This document shows, in pieces, positions 23,478 through 30,562 of a DNA stretch of 40,172 bases. Origin of the DNA: Streptomyces coryli (GTDB lineage Bacteria > Actinomycetota > Actinomycetes > Streptomycetales > Streptomycetaceae); NCBI RefSeq assembly GCF_011044975.1, contig NZ_JAAKZV010000048.1:1-40172 (forward strand), in the 5' to 3' direction. Below the pieces are notes generated by a model. The model saw only the letters and a program-made list of their open reading frames with translations, searched no databases and was not told the DNA's origin. Positions within the stretch are counted from its first letter, which is position 1. Every line of letters begins with the position of its first letter. The translations under genes and the position numbers were made by a program.

Positions 23478-24276
23478 GTTGCTCCACCACGAACTCCCGG
23501 CCCCGGTCCCGCAGCTCCCGGTGCAGCCGCCCGAAGACCTCCGCGGCGACCCCGCCCGGCCAGTCGTCCGGCAGCAGCGACGGGGGCAGTCCGGGGTCCG
23601 CGTACGGCAGCTGCCGCCACGCGTCGACGGCCAGCAGATAGTCCCGGAAGGCCTGCCGCGGGTCCGCGTCCGCCAGGCGCGTGAGCACCGGCTCCTGGCC
23701 CTCCAGGAACTGCCGGTGCAGCGCCGCGATCCCCTCCAGGTCCCACCACCGCGCCACCGCCGCCGCGGTCGGCGTGAATCCCTCGTGAGTGCCGCGGAAG
23801 AGCTCGACATAGGCGTTCAGTTCCAGCCGGGCGAGGGTGTGCCGCGCCTCCTCGCCGACATGCGCGGGGGCGATCCACACCCCGGGCGCCGCCTGCCCGA
23901 AGCCGAGCCGCCCGAGGCGCGAGCGCAGCAGATGCCGCTTGTTGCGCTCGGACTCCGGCACCGTGAAGACGGCGAGCGTCCACTCGCCGTCGTCCTTGAC
24001 CGCGGGGCGGTCGTAGATGCGGCGGTCGCCGTCGTCGAGGGTCTGCCGGGCGTCGGCGGTGAGCGCGTACGCGCCGCCGCGCCCCGACCCGGCGGCCGCC
24101 AGGAAGCCGCGCCGCTTCAGGCGCGACACGGCGGAGCGCACGGCGGGGGCGTCCACGCCGACCTCGGCGAGCAGCCGGATGAGCGCGGCCACGGGCACGC
24201 GTCCGCCGTCCACGTCGCGTCCGTAGGCGCCGTAGAAGCTGACGATGAGTGAACCCGGGGTGCGCTGCTCTGCCAC
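23467..24276 (-). CDS. PaaX family transcriptional regulator
   Basis: This 269-residue protein resembles PaaX, the aryl-CoA-responsive repressor of phenylacetate genes. It has an N-terminal winged helix (LIVSFYGAYGRD...RVPVAALIRLLAEVG...RSAVSRLKRRGFL, about 9-60), a central domain (WTLAVFTVPESERNKRHLLRSRL) and a C-terminal effector region. It starts with GTG at 24276, 22 bp downstream of the ligase gene on the same strand, so ligase and regulator form an operon. The likely inducer is the CoA thioester made by that ligase. Candidate operators are the TGAC-N4-GTCA palindromes at 20341-20352 and 25960-25971. Confidence 0.9.
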   Translation of the reverse strand: MAEQRTPGSLIVSFYGAYGRDVDGGRVPVAALIRLLAEVGVDAPAVRSAVSRLKRRGFLAAAGSGRGGAYALTADARQTLDDGDRRIYDRPAVKDDGEWTLAVFTVPESERNKRHLLRSRLGRLGFGQAAPGVWIAPAHVGEEARHTLARLELNAYVELFRGTHEGFTPTAAAVARWWDLEGIAALHRQFLEGQEPVLTRLADADPRQAFRDYLLAVDAWRQLPYADPGLPPSLLPDDWPGGVAAEVFGRLHRELRDRGREFVVEQLTA

Positions 24277-24298
24277 AGGATCACCCTATCGACACAGG

Positions 24299-25903
24299 TC
24301 AGGACTGCCGCAGCCGGAACCGCTGCAACTTCCCTGTGTGCGAGCGCGGAAGGGCGTCCACGAAGGCGATCTCGCGCGGGCACTTGAAAGGCGTCAGCTC
24401 CCCGCGCGCGAATTCCGTCAGCGCCTCCTCGGTCAGCTCCGCGTCCGCGGCCGTCACCACATACGCCACGACCACCTGCCCGCGCTCCGCGTCCGGCCGC
24501 CCGACCACCGCCGCCTCCGCGACCTGCGGATGGCGCAGCAGGGCGTCCTCGACCTCGGGGCCCGCGACGTTGTAGCCGGACGTAATGATCATGTCGTCCG
24601 CCCGTGCCACATACCGGAAGTAGCCGTCCGGCTCCCGGACATACGTGTCGCCGGTCAGATTCCATCCGTCCCGTACGTACTCCCGCTGCCGCTCATCCGC
24701 GAGATACCGGCACCCGGTCGGCCCGCGCACGGCCAGCAGCCCCGGCTCCCCGTCGGGCAGCACGGTCACCCCGTCGGGTCCGACCACCCGCGCCTCGTAT
24801 CCCGGCACCGGCACCCCGGTCGTCCCCGGCCGGATCCCCTCGTCCGCCGCCGAGATGAAGATGTGCAGCAGCTCGGTGGCCCCGATGCCGTTAATGATCT
24901 TCAGCCCCAGCTGCTCGTGCCACGCGTGCCAGGTCGCCTCGGGCAGATTCTCCCCGGCCGATACGCAGCGGCGCAGCGAGCTCAGGTCGTACGAACCGGC
25001 CTCCGCGAGCATCGCGCGATACGCGGTCGGCGCGGTGAACAGCACCGACACCCGGTGCTCCGCGATCGCCGGCAGCAGCTTCTGCGGCCCGGCCTGCTCC
25101 AGCAGCAGCGCCGACGCCCCCGCCCGCAGCGGGAAGACGACCAGACCGCCGAGCCCGAAGGTGAACCCCAGCGGCGGGCTGCCCGCGAAGATGTCCTCGG
25201 GCCGCGGCCGCAGCACCTGCGCCGAGAAGGTGTCGGCGATCGCCAGCACATCGCGGTGGAAGTGCATGGTGCCCTTCGGCCGCCCGGTGGTCCCGGAGGT
25301 GAAGCCGATCAGCGCCACGTCGTCGGCCGACGTGTCGACCGCCGTGTACCACTCGGGCTGCCGGGCCGCGCGCCGCAGCAGGTCGTCGGGGGCGTCGCCG
25401 CCGTACGCGAGCATGGTCAGCCCCGGCACCTCGGCCTTCGCCAGGTCGTCGACGGAGCGGATGTCGCACAGCGCGTACCGCACCTCGGCGATCCGGCAGA
25501 CCGTCGCCAGCTCGGCGGAGCGCTGCTGCGCCAGCACCGTGACGGCGACCGCGCCGGCCTTCAGCACGGCGAACCAGCAGGCGACGAGGTGCGGCGTGGT
25601 CGGGCCGCGGAGCAGCACGCGATTTCCCGGCAGGACGCCGAGTTCGCTGGTCAGGACGTGCGCGATGCGGTCGGCGTGGGACTGCAGATGCGCGTACGAC
25701 CAGACCGTGCCGTCGGGCGTGCGCAGCGCCGGGCGGGCGCCGCCGAACCGTTCCACCCCGCGGTCGAGGAGCTCCGCGGCGGCGTTGAGCTGGTCGGGAT
25801 AGTGCAACTCGGGCAGGGTGAACGTGAGATCGGGCCACTGGTCCGCCGGCGGAAGGTGGTCGCGGGCGAAGGTGTCCACGTGGGCCGAAGGCTTCAGCTG
25901 CAT
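24299..25903 (-). CDS. Aryl-CoA ligase, 2-aminobenzoate-CoA ligase-like
   Basis: This 534-residue ANL-superfamily enzyme activates a carboxylate with ATP and CoA. The ATP motif FTSGTTGRPKGTMH is near 185-198, the adenylate motif NGIGATELLHIF near 335-346, the hinge region GYFRYVARADDMIITSGYNV near 430-450, and the terminal lysine is in HTGKLQRF near 525. The N-terminal signature PSAHVDTFARDHLPP resembles 2-aminobenzoate-CoA ligases as I know them. It should act first in the pathway, making anthraniloyl-CoA or a near relative. A good promoter lies at 25945-25972. Substrate choice between anthranilate, benzoate and salicylate cannot be settled here. Confidence 0.88.
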   Translation of the reverse strand: MQLKPSAHVDTFARDHLPPADQWPDLTFTLPELHYPDQLNAAAELLDRGVERFGGARPALRTPDGTVWSYAHLQSHADRIAHVLTSELGVLPGNRVLLRGPTTPHLVACWFAVLKAGAVAVTVLAQQRSAELATVCRIAEVRYALCDIRSVDDLAKAEVPGLTMLAYGGDAPDDLLRRAARQPEWYTAVDTSADDVALIGFTSGTTGRPKGTMHFHRDVLAIADTFSAQVLRPRPEDIFAGSPPLGFTFGLGGLVVFPLRAGASALLLEQAGPQKLLPAIAEHRVSVLFTAPTAYRAMLAEAGSYDLSSLRRCVSAGENLPEATWHAWHEQLGLKIINGIGATELLHIFISAADEGIRPGTTGVPVPGYEARVVGPDGVTVLPDGEPGLLAVRGPTGCRYLADERQREYVRDGWNLTGDTYVREPDGYFRYVARADDMIITSGYNVAGPEVEDALLRHPQVAEAAVVGRPDAERGQVVVAYVVTAADAELTEEALTEFARGELTPFKCPREIAFVDALPRSHTGKLQRFRLRQS

Positions 25904-25944
25904 GATGCTTGCGCCCCCTAGGTGTGCCTTGTCAGGCCGATTCG

Positions 25945-25972
25945 AGCGTAGCGTTGGTGTGACGGGAGTCAA
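25945..25972 (-). promoter_or_regulatory. Ligase promoter overlapped by TGAC-N4-GTCA palindrome
   Basis: On the minus strand, -35 TTGACT (25972-25967) and -10 TACGCT (25950-25945) are 16 bp apart, 42 bases before the ligase ATG. The palindrome TGAC-GGGA-GTCA (25960-25971) covers the -35, so a bound protein would block this promoter. The same core is found before the enoyl-CoA hydratase gene. It lies in the 105-bp region divergent to the acyl-CoA dehydrogenase gene. Confidence 0.55.
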
Positions 25973-26008
25973 CAGTGCGCGATATTCAAAGAATGGGGCG
26001 GTGGTCCG

Positions 26009-27139
26009 ATGGCGAGGCGGTTCGCGCTGGAGGAGGGGGAGGAGCGGTGGTGCGCGGAGCTGCGCGCGCTGGCGCGTGAGCGGCTGCGCCCCGTGGCGGA
26101 GGCCGGTGAACCGGGGCGGGTGAACCGCCCGTTGGTCGCCGCGCTCGGCGAACTGGGGCTGCTGGAGCGGGTCTTCCCGCCCGACGGCACGCCCGTATCG
26201 GCGCTGGAGCTGTGTCTGCTGCGCGAGTCGCTCGCCCGGGAGTGCACGGAGGCGGAGACGGCGCTGGCGCTGCAGGGGCTGGGCGCGTATCCGATCGCGC
26301 TGCACGGCACCAAGGAGCTGCAGGCGCGCTGGCTGCCGCGGGTGGCGGCCGGGCAGGCGGTGGCCGCCTTCGCGCTGTCGGAGCCGGGAGCGGGCTCGGA
26401 CGCGGCGGCGCTGGAGCTGGCCGCTTCGCGGGACGGGGAGGACGGCTGGCGGCTCACCGGCGAGAAGACCTGGATCTCCAACGCCCCCGAGGCCGACGTC
26501 TACACCGTCTTCGCCCGTACCACCCCGGCCGCCGGCGCCCGCGGCGTCACGGCCTTCTGCGTACCGGCGGACCGCCCGGGCCTGACCGGCTCAGCGCTGT
26601 CCATGCTCAGCCCGCACCCCATCGGCACCCTCCGCTTCGACGCCGTCCCGGTGACGACGGCCGACGTGCTCGGCGAGACCGACCGCGGCTTCACCACCGC
26701 GATGGCCACCCTCAACCTCTTCCGCCCCAGCGTCGGCGCCTTCGCCGTCGGCATGGCCCAGGCGGCCCTGGACGCCGCGCTCACCTGGGCGGGCGAGCGA
26801 CAGGCCTTCGGCGCCCCACTGAAGGACCTGCAGTCGGTCGGCCACACCCTGGCCGAGATGGCCACCCGCGTGGAGTCGGCCCGGCTGCTGGTACACGCGG
26901 CGGCCGCGGCGTACGACGCGGGCGCTTCTGACGTGGCCCGCCGCGCCGCGATGGCGAAGCTCCTCGCCACCGAGACCGCCCAGTACGTCGTGGACGCCGC
27001 CGTCCAACTCCACGGCGCCCGCGCCCTCCAGTCCGGCCACCTCCTCGAACACCTCTACCGCGAGGTCCGCGCCCCGCGCATCTACGAGGGCGCCACGGAG
27101 GTGCAGCGCACGATCATCGCGAAGGAGCTCTACCGCTGA
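26009..27139 (+). CDS. Acyl-CoA dehydrogenase
   Basis: This 376-residue flavoprotein has the standard acyl-CoA dehydrogenase order: FALSEPGAGSDAAA near 123-136 (FAD/substrate loop), TGEKTWISN near 150-158, RQAFGAPLKDLQSV near 260-275, QLHGARALQSGHLLEHLYRE, and IYEGATEVQRTIIAKELY at the C-terminus, where the Glu is the usual catalytic base. It is divergent from the ligase and shares its control region, so it likely oxidises a cyclic acyl-CoA made by the ligase and fused flavoenzyme. The stop overlaps the convergent gene by 10 bp. Confidence 0.92.
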   Translation: MARRFALEEGEERWCAELRALARERLRPVAEAGEPGRVNRPLVAALGELGLLERVFPPDGTPVSALELCLLRESLARECTEAETALALQGLGAYPIALHGTKELQARWLPRVAAGQAVAAFALSEPGAGSDAAALELAASRDGEDGWRLTGEKTWISNAPEADVYTVFARTTPAAGARGVTAFCVPADRPGLTGSALSMLSPHPIGTLRFDAVPVTTADVLGETDRGFTTAMATLNLFRPSVGAFAVGMAQAALDAALTWAGERQAFGAPLKDLQSVGHTLAEMATRVESARLLVHAAAAAYDAGASDVARRAAMAKLLATETAQYVVDAAVQLHGARALQSGHLLEHLYREVRAPRIYEGATEVQRTIIAKELYR

Positions 27140-28053
27140 TCCGGGACAGCCTCTCCGACGGTCGACAGATCCTTGAACGGCTTCAGCCGCTTCGCCTTCT
27201 CGTTGACCGACGGCGACACCCACACATCCCACCGCGGGCTGGTCGCGATGCGGCGCAGCTCATCGAGGCTCAGCGGCGGGTTCGGCGCGACGACCGGGCC
27301 GTCCTCGATATCCGAGCCATTGGAGGTGTTGACGTAGACGCGGGTGCCGTCCGGACGCAGCAGGTCGGCGTGGCGGCGCAGCAGCAGGCCCGAGCGGTCC
27401 TCATAGACGAGCAGCACCGAGCCGTCGGGGAGCTTGCCGGCCGAGCAGCTGGTGACCTCCCCCTCGCCCTCCCGCTTGTCGCAGTCGTAGAAGCCCGCGA
27501 GCCCGCCCTGCTTCTGCATGTCCCGCCCGAAGCCGCCCTGGACGCTGACGTCCGTCTCGGCGCCGGCGATGCCCGCGTCGGCCTTGAGCCGCCCGTACGC
27601 CTCGTACGCGCCCATCCGCTCGGTCGGGGAGGCCTGTCCCTGATAGCCGGAAGTGCCGCCACCCACCAGCTCCTTGAGGAGCCAGGCCGCCCCGCGCGCG
27701 GTCAGAGGCTCCTTGCCCGGTGGCGCCTCGGGATGCCTGGGCAGGAGGGTGTAATCGGGAAAATCGATCTTTCCGCCGGCCTGCTCCGCTCCCGGCAGCA
27801 CGGTGACCTCCCGGTCGCCGGGCGCCACCGTCGGCAGATACGCGCCGAAGACCGAGGCCGCGGTCACCGCGGCCGCCGCGGCGAGGGTCGTACCCCCGGC
27901 CACGCCCCAGCGCCGTGCGCGCAGCCGCCGGCCGCGTCGTACGGCGCCCGCCACCAGGTCACCGGGGTGGTCGGGCGCCAGCCCGCCGACCGCGCGGCTC
28001 ATGGCCTCGGTCAGCTCCGGCGCTTCGTGCTCGTCGATGTGGTCCTGTCGCAT
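27130..28053 (-). CDS. Membrane partner protein of the SigE-family sigma factor
   Basis: This 307-residue protein has a cytoplasmic N-terminus of about 48 residues (acidic, then an RRGRRLRARR cluster), one membrane helix at about 49-72, and an extracytoplasmic domain with cysteines in YDCDK and TSCSAG. It begins 4 bp after the sigma-factor stop in one operon. That arrangement, cytosolic tail, one helix and external domain, is typical of membrane proteins encoded with actinobacterial SigE-family ECF factors, some acting as anti-sigma factors. No zinc-binding HxxxCxxC motif is present. Anti-sigma function is inference. Confidence 0.72.
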   Translation of the reverse strand: MRQDHIDEHEAPELTEAMSRAVGGLAPDHPGDLVAGAVRRGRRLRARRWGVAGGTTLAAAAAVTAASVFGAYLPTVAPGDREVTVLPGAEQAGGKIDFPDYTLLPRHPEAPPGKEPLTARGAAWLLKELVGGGTSGYQGQASPTERMGAYEAYGRLKADAGIAGAETDVSVQGGFGRDMQKQGGLAGFYDCDKREGEGEVTSCSAGKLPDGSVLLVYEDRSGLLLRRHADLLRPDGTRVYVNTSNGSDIEDGPVVAPNPPLSLDELRRIATSPRWDVWVSPSVNEKAKRLKPFKDLSTVGEAVPDQR

Positions 28054-28057
28054 GGGC

Positions 28058-28591
28058 TCAGCTCCCCGCCGTCAGTGATTCGCGTTCGTCGCCGAGCAGT
28101 TCGCGCAGCCGGGCCAGCGCGGCCATGCTGCGATTGCGTACGGTGCCGGGGCGCAGCCCCAGGTCGGCCGCGGTCTGCTGCACGCTCCGGTCCTCCCAGT
28201 AGCGCAGCACCAGCACCGCCCGGTCCTTCGCCGGCAGCCGCGCGAGGGCCTGCAGCAGCGCCACCCGCAGCGCCGGGTCCGTGCCGCGCGCCGCGCCGTC
28301 GGGCGGTGCGGCCACCGGCCGCTCGCCGCTCGACTTCCGCCGGCGCTGGGCGATGTGGGCGCGGACCAGCACCGTGCGCACATACGCGTCCCGGTTGTCG
28401 GCGCCCCGCACCCGCACCCACGAGGCGTAGACCCGGGCGAGCGCCGTCTGCACCAGGTCCTCGGCCTGGTGCCAGTCGCCGCCCGTCAGGAGCAGGGCGG
28501 TGCGGAACAGCTGCGGCCCGCGGAGGTTCGCGTACTCCTCGAACTCGGCGCGCCGTCCGTTGGATCCGCCGGATCCGCCATGTCGCTCCAC
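28058..28591 (-). CDS. SigE-family ECF RNA polymerase sigma factor
   Basis: This 177-residue protein shows sigma region 2 (RTALLLTGGDWHQAEDLVQTALARVYASW, about 30-58) and region 4 (LARLPAKDRAVLVLRYWEDRSVQQTAADLGLRPGTVRNRSMAALARL, about 115-162) joined by a short Pro/Ala linker. It would direct RNA polymerase to a small regulon, released by a cell-surface cue through its membrane partner encoded downstream. The region 2 DLVQ and YASW segments are typical of the actinobacterial SigE-family group. I see no clear autoregulated ECF promoter (AAC/CGTC type) in the 98-bp gap upstream. Confidence 0.93.
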   Translation of the reverse strand: MERHGGSGGSNGRRAEFEEYANLRGPQLFRTALLLTGGDWHQAEDLVQTALARVYASWVRVRGADNRDAYVRTVLVRAHIAQRRRKSSGERPVAAPPDGAARGTDPALRVALLQALARLPAKDRAVLVLRYWEDRSVQQTAADLGLRPGTVRNRSMAALARLRELLGDERESLTAGS

Positions 28592-28689
28592 CCGCCCACT
28601 CCCCGCCTCGCCGTACGCGTGACCTGCTCACCCCTACGACGCGACGAGAGTACGTTCATGTCACCCGCCGCAGAGGAGCCCTTGCCACC

Positions 28690-29088
28690 GTGACCGTGCA
28701 CCGCATCAACCCCGTGTCCCTCGCCAAGCCCTCCGGCTTCAGCCACGCCGTCACCGCCACCGGCGGGACGCTGGTCTTCCTGGCCGGGCAGACCGCGCTC
28801 GACGCGCATGGCGACATCGTCGGGGATACGCTCCCCGGCCAGTTCGAGCAGGCGCTGCGCAATCTGCTCACGGCGCTGGCGGCGTCGGACGGCGACCCGT
28901 CGCAGCTGACCCGGGTCACGGTCTATACGACCGACCCCGAGGCGTATCGCGAGCATGCGGGGGAGATCGGGCGGATCTGGAAGCGGCGGGTCGGGGACAC
29001 GTATCCGGCGATGGCGCTGATCGGCGTGACCCGGCTGTGGGACGAGGCGGCGATGGTGGAGCTGGACGGGATCGCGGTGCTGCCGTAG
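28690..29088 (+). CDS. RidA family enamine/imine deaminase
   Basis: This 132-residue protein belongs to the YjgF/YER057c/UK114 (RidA) family, trimers that hydrolyse reactive enamines and imines to ketones and ammonia. Visible are NPVSLAKPSGFSHAV near 7-21, LVFLAGQTALD near 28-38 and VTVYTTDPEAY near 80-90. The conserved Arg usually found near position 105 is not obvious, but KRRV and TRLW contain arginines. The start GTG 28690 is about 11 bases after GAGGAG. The anthranilate-type cluster nearby makes an enamine CoA ester, a plausible substrate; that link is inference. Confidence 0.88.
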   Translation: MTVHRINPVSLAKPSGFSHAVTATGGTLVFLAGQTALDAHGDIVGDTLPGQFEQALRNLLTALAASDGDPSQLTRVTVYTTDPEAYREHAGEIGRIWKRRVGDTYPAMALIGVTRLWDEAAMVELDGIAVLP

Positions 29089-29110
29089 CGGATTGCTCCG
29101 CAAGTGCGGG

Positions 29111-29140
29111 TGGTCCCGGCGGGCTTTGTCGCCGGGACCA
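29111..29140 (+). terminator. Terminator after ridA
   Basis: The arms tggtcccggcg (29111-29121) and cgccgggacca (29130-29140) pair over 11 bp with the loop ggctttgt. It lies 22 bases after the ridA stop and isolates it from the lipase gene. Confidence 0.8.
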
Positions 29141-29158
29141 GGAGTTTCCCTGCGTGCG

Positions 29159-29187
29159 TTGACAGCCTTCCGAGGCCCCGCCAGCCT
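29159..29187 (+). promoter_or_regulatory. Candidate lipase promoter
   Basis: A perfect -35 TTGACA (29159-29164) is followed at 17 bp by a weak -10 CAGCCT (29182-29187), about 60 bp before the lipase start. The -35 is convincing; the -10 is not. Confidence 0.35.
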
Positions 29188-29248
29188 GGCGCGGACATTG
29201 TTGCCGTAGCTACGGGCCAGGGCCGGCTCGCCCCTGAGGAGTGCGCCC

Positions 29249-30490
29249 ATGCCCGGAATGAGACATCGCCTGTTAGCGCGCGCCGGTACGGTCCTGGGGG
29301 CCGCCGGCATCGTGGCCGCCCTGACCGTCGCCGTCCCCGCCGCCGTCGCAGAAGAGGACTTCTACACCCCGCCGTCGCCGCTCCCCGCGGGCGCGAACGG
29401 CGACGTGCTCAAGTCCCAGCAGGCGACGTACAACAACGCCAAGGCCACCCGGATCATGTACCTGAGCCGGAGCGCCAAGAACAAGCCGATCCCCGTCACC
29501 GGCAGCGTGATCGTCCCCAACGCCCCCTGGACCGGCCCCGGCGACCGCCCCATCGTCGCGTACGCACCCTTCACCGCGGGCCTCGGCGACCAGTGCGCGC
29601 CGTCGAAGGGCCTGACCGGGCAGGGCTCCGGCGACCCCGCCGGCGGCTTCCAGGGCAGCTACGTCGACGCCCTGCTCGCCAAGGGCTTCGCCGTCGCCCA
29701 GACCGACTACGAGGGCCTCGGCACCCCCGGGGAACACACCTACGTGATGCGCCTGTCGGAGGCCCACACCGTCCTCGACGCGCTCCGGGCCGCCACCCGG
29801 CTCCCGGGCACCGGCCTGGCCAAGAAGGCGCCGCTCGGCATCGCGGGCTACTCCGAGGGCGGCGGCGCCGCCGCCTCGGCCGCCGAACTCGCCTCCTCCT
29901 ACGCCCCCGAGCTGAACATCAAGGGCGCCACCCCCGGCGCCGCGCCCGCCGACAAGGCGGTGCTCGCCAAGAGCCTGGACGGCGGCCTGTACGTGGCCTT
30001 CCTCGGCTACGCGCTGGTCGGTATCGACACGGCGTACCCCGAGTCGAAGATCCTCACCGACCTGGCGAACGACAAGGGCAAGGAATTCTTCGAGGCGGCC
30101 CGCAGCACCTGCACGGGCGACGCGGTCTCGAAGTACATGTTCACCAGGACCAGCTCTCTGACGAAGGACGGCCGCCCGGTCTCCGCGTATCTCGGCCAGG
30201 CCCCGTTCGACAAGATCGTGGCCGAGAACCGCATCGGCCAGGCCAAGCCCTCCATGCCGGTCCTCGTCGAGCACAGCATCTTCGACGACGTCATCCCGTA
30301 CGACACGGGCAAGCAAATGGCGAAGGACTGGTGCGCGAAGGGCGCCAACACCGAGTTCCGCACCCTCCTCGGCACCCCGCTGGTCGGCGGCCACGCGACC
30401 GCGATGCCGGACGCGGTACGCGACTCCGCCGCCTGGCTCGACGACCGCTTCCGCGGCAAGCAGACCACCGGGAACTGCGGGAAGTTCTAG
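29249..30490 (+). CDS. Secreted lipase (LIP family alpha/beta hydrolase)
   Basis: This 413-residue protein has a Sec signal peptide (about residues 1-35, ending AVPAAVA before EEDFY). The mature part is an alpha/beta hydrolase of the secretory-lipase type. The nucleophile elbow is GYSEGGG with Ser202. The acid is likely in HSIFDDVIPY, and the histidine in VGGHATAMP near the C-terminus. Cysteines at QCAP, STCTG, DWCAK and GNCGK could form two disulfides. It likely cleaves triglycerides or esters outside the cell. The ATG 29249 follows CTGAGGAG 8 bases upstream. Confidence 0.9.
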   Translation: MPGMRHRLLARAGTVLGAAGIVAALTVAVPAAVAEEDFYTPPSPLPAGANGDVLKSQQATYNNAKATRIMYLSRSAKNKPIPVTGSVIVPNAPWTGPGDRPIVAYAPFTAGLGDQCAPSKGLTGQGSGDPAGGFQGSYVDALLAKGFAVAQTDYEGLGTPGEHTYVMRLSEAHTVLDALRAATRLPGTGLAKKAPLGIAGYSEGGGAAASAAELASSYAPELNIKGATPGAAPADKAVLAKSLDGGLYVAFLGYALVGIDTAYPESKILTDLANDKGKEFFEAARSTCTGDAVSKYMFTRTSSLTKDGRPVSAYLGQAPFDKIVAENRIGQAKPSMPVLVEHSIFDDVIPYDTGKQMAKDWCAKGANTEFRTLLGTPLVGGHATAMPDAVRDSAAWLDDRFRGKQTTGNCGKF

Positions 30491-30562
30491 ACACCGCCTG
30501 TTCGAGCGGCCAGGATCGATCACGCACGGGTACGGGGACGTCGACGCAAGGACAGGTGTGTC

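Noticed and set aside
28659-28690. A third copy of the TGAC-N4-GTCA element before ridA
   Set aside because: The sequence gtgacctgctcac near 28618-28630 has TGA-N5-TCA, one base shorter, and lacks the GTCA half. I did not count it as the same motif.
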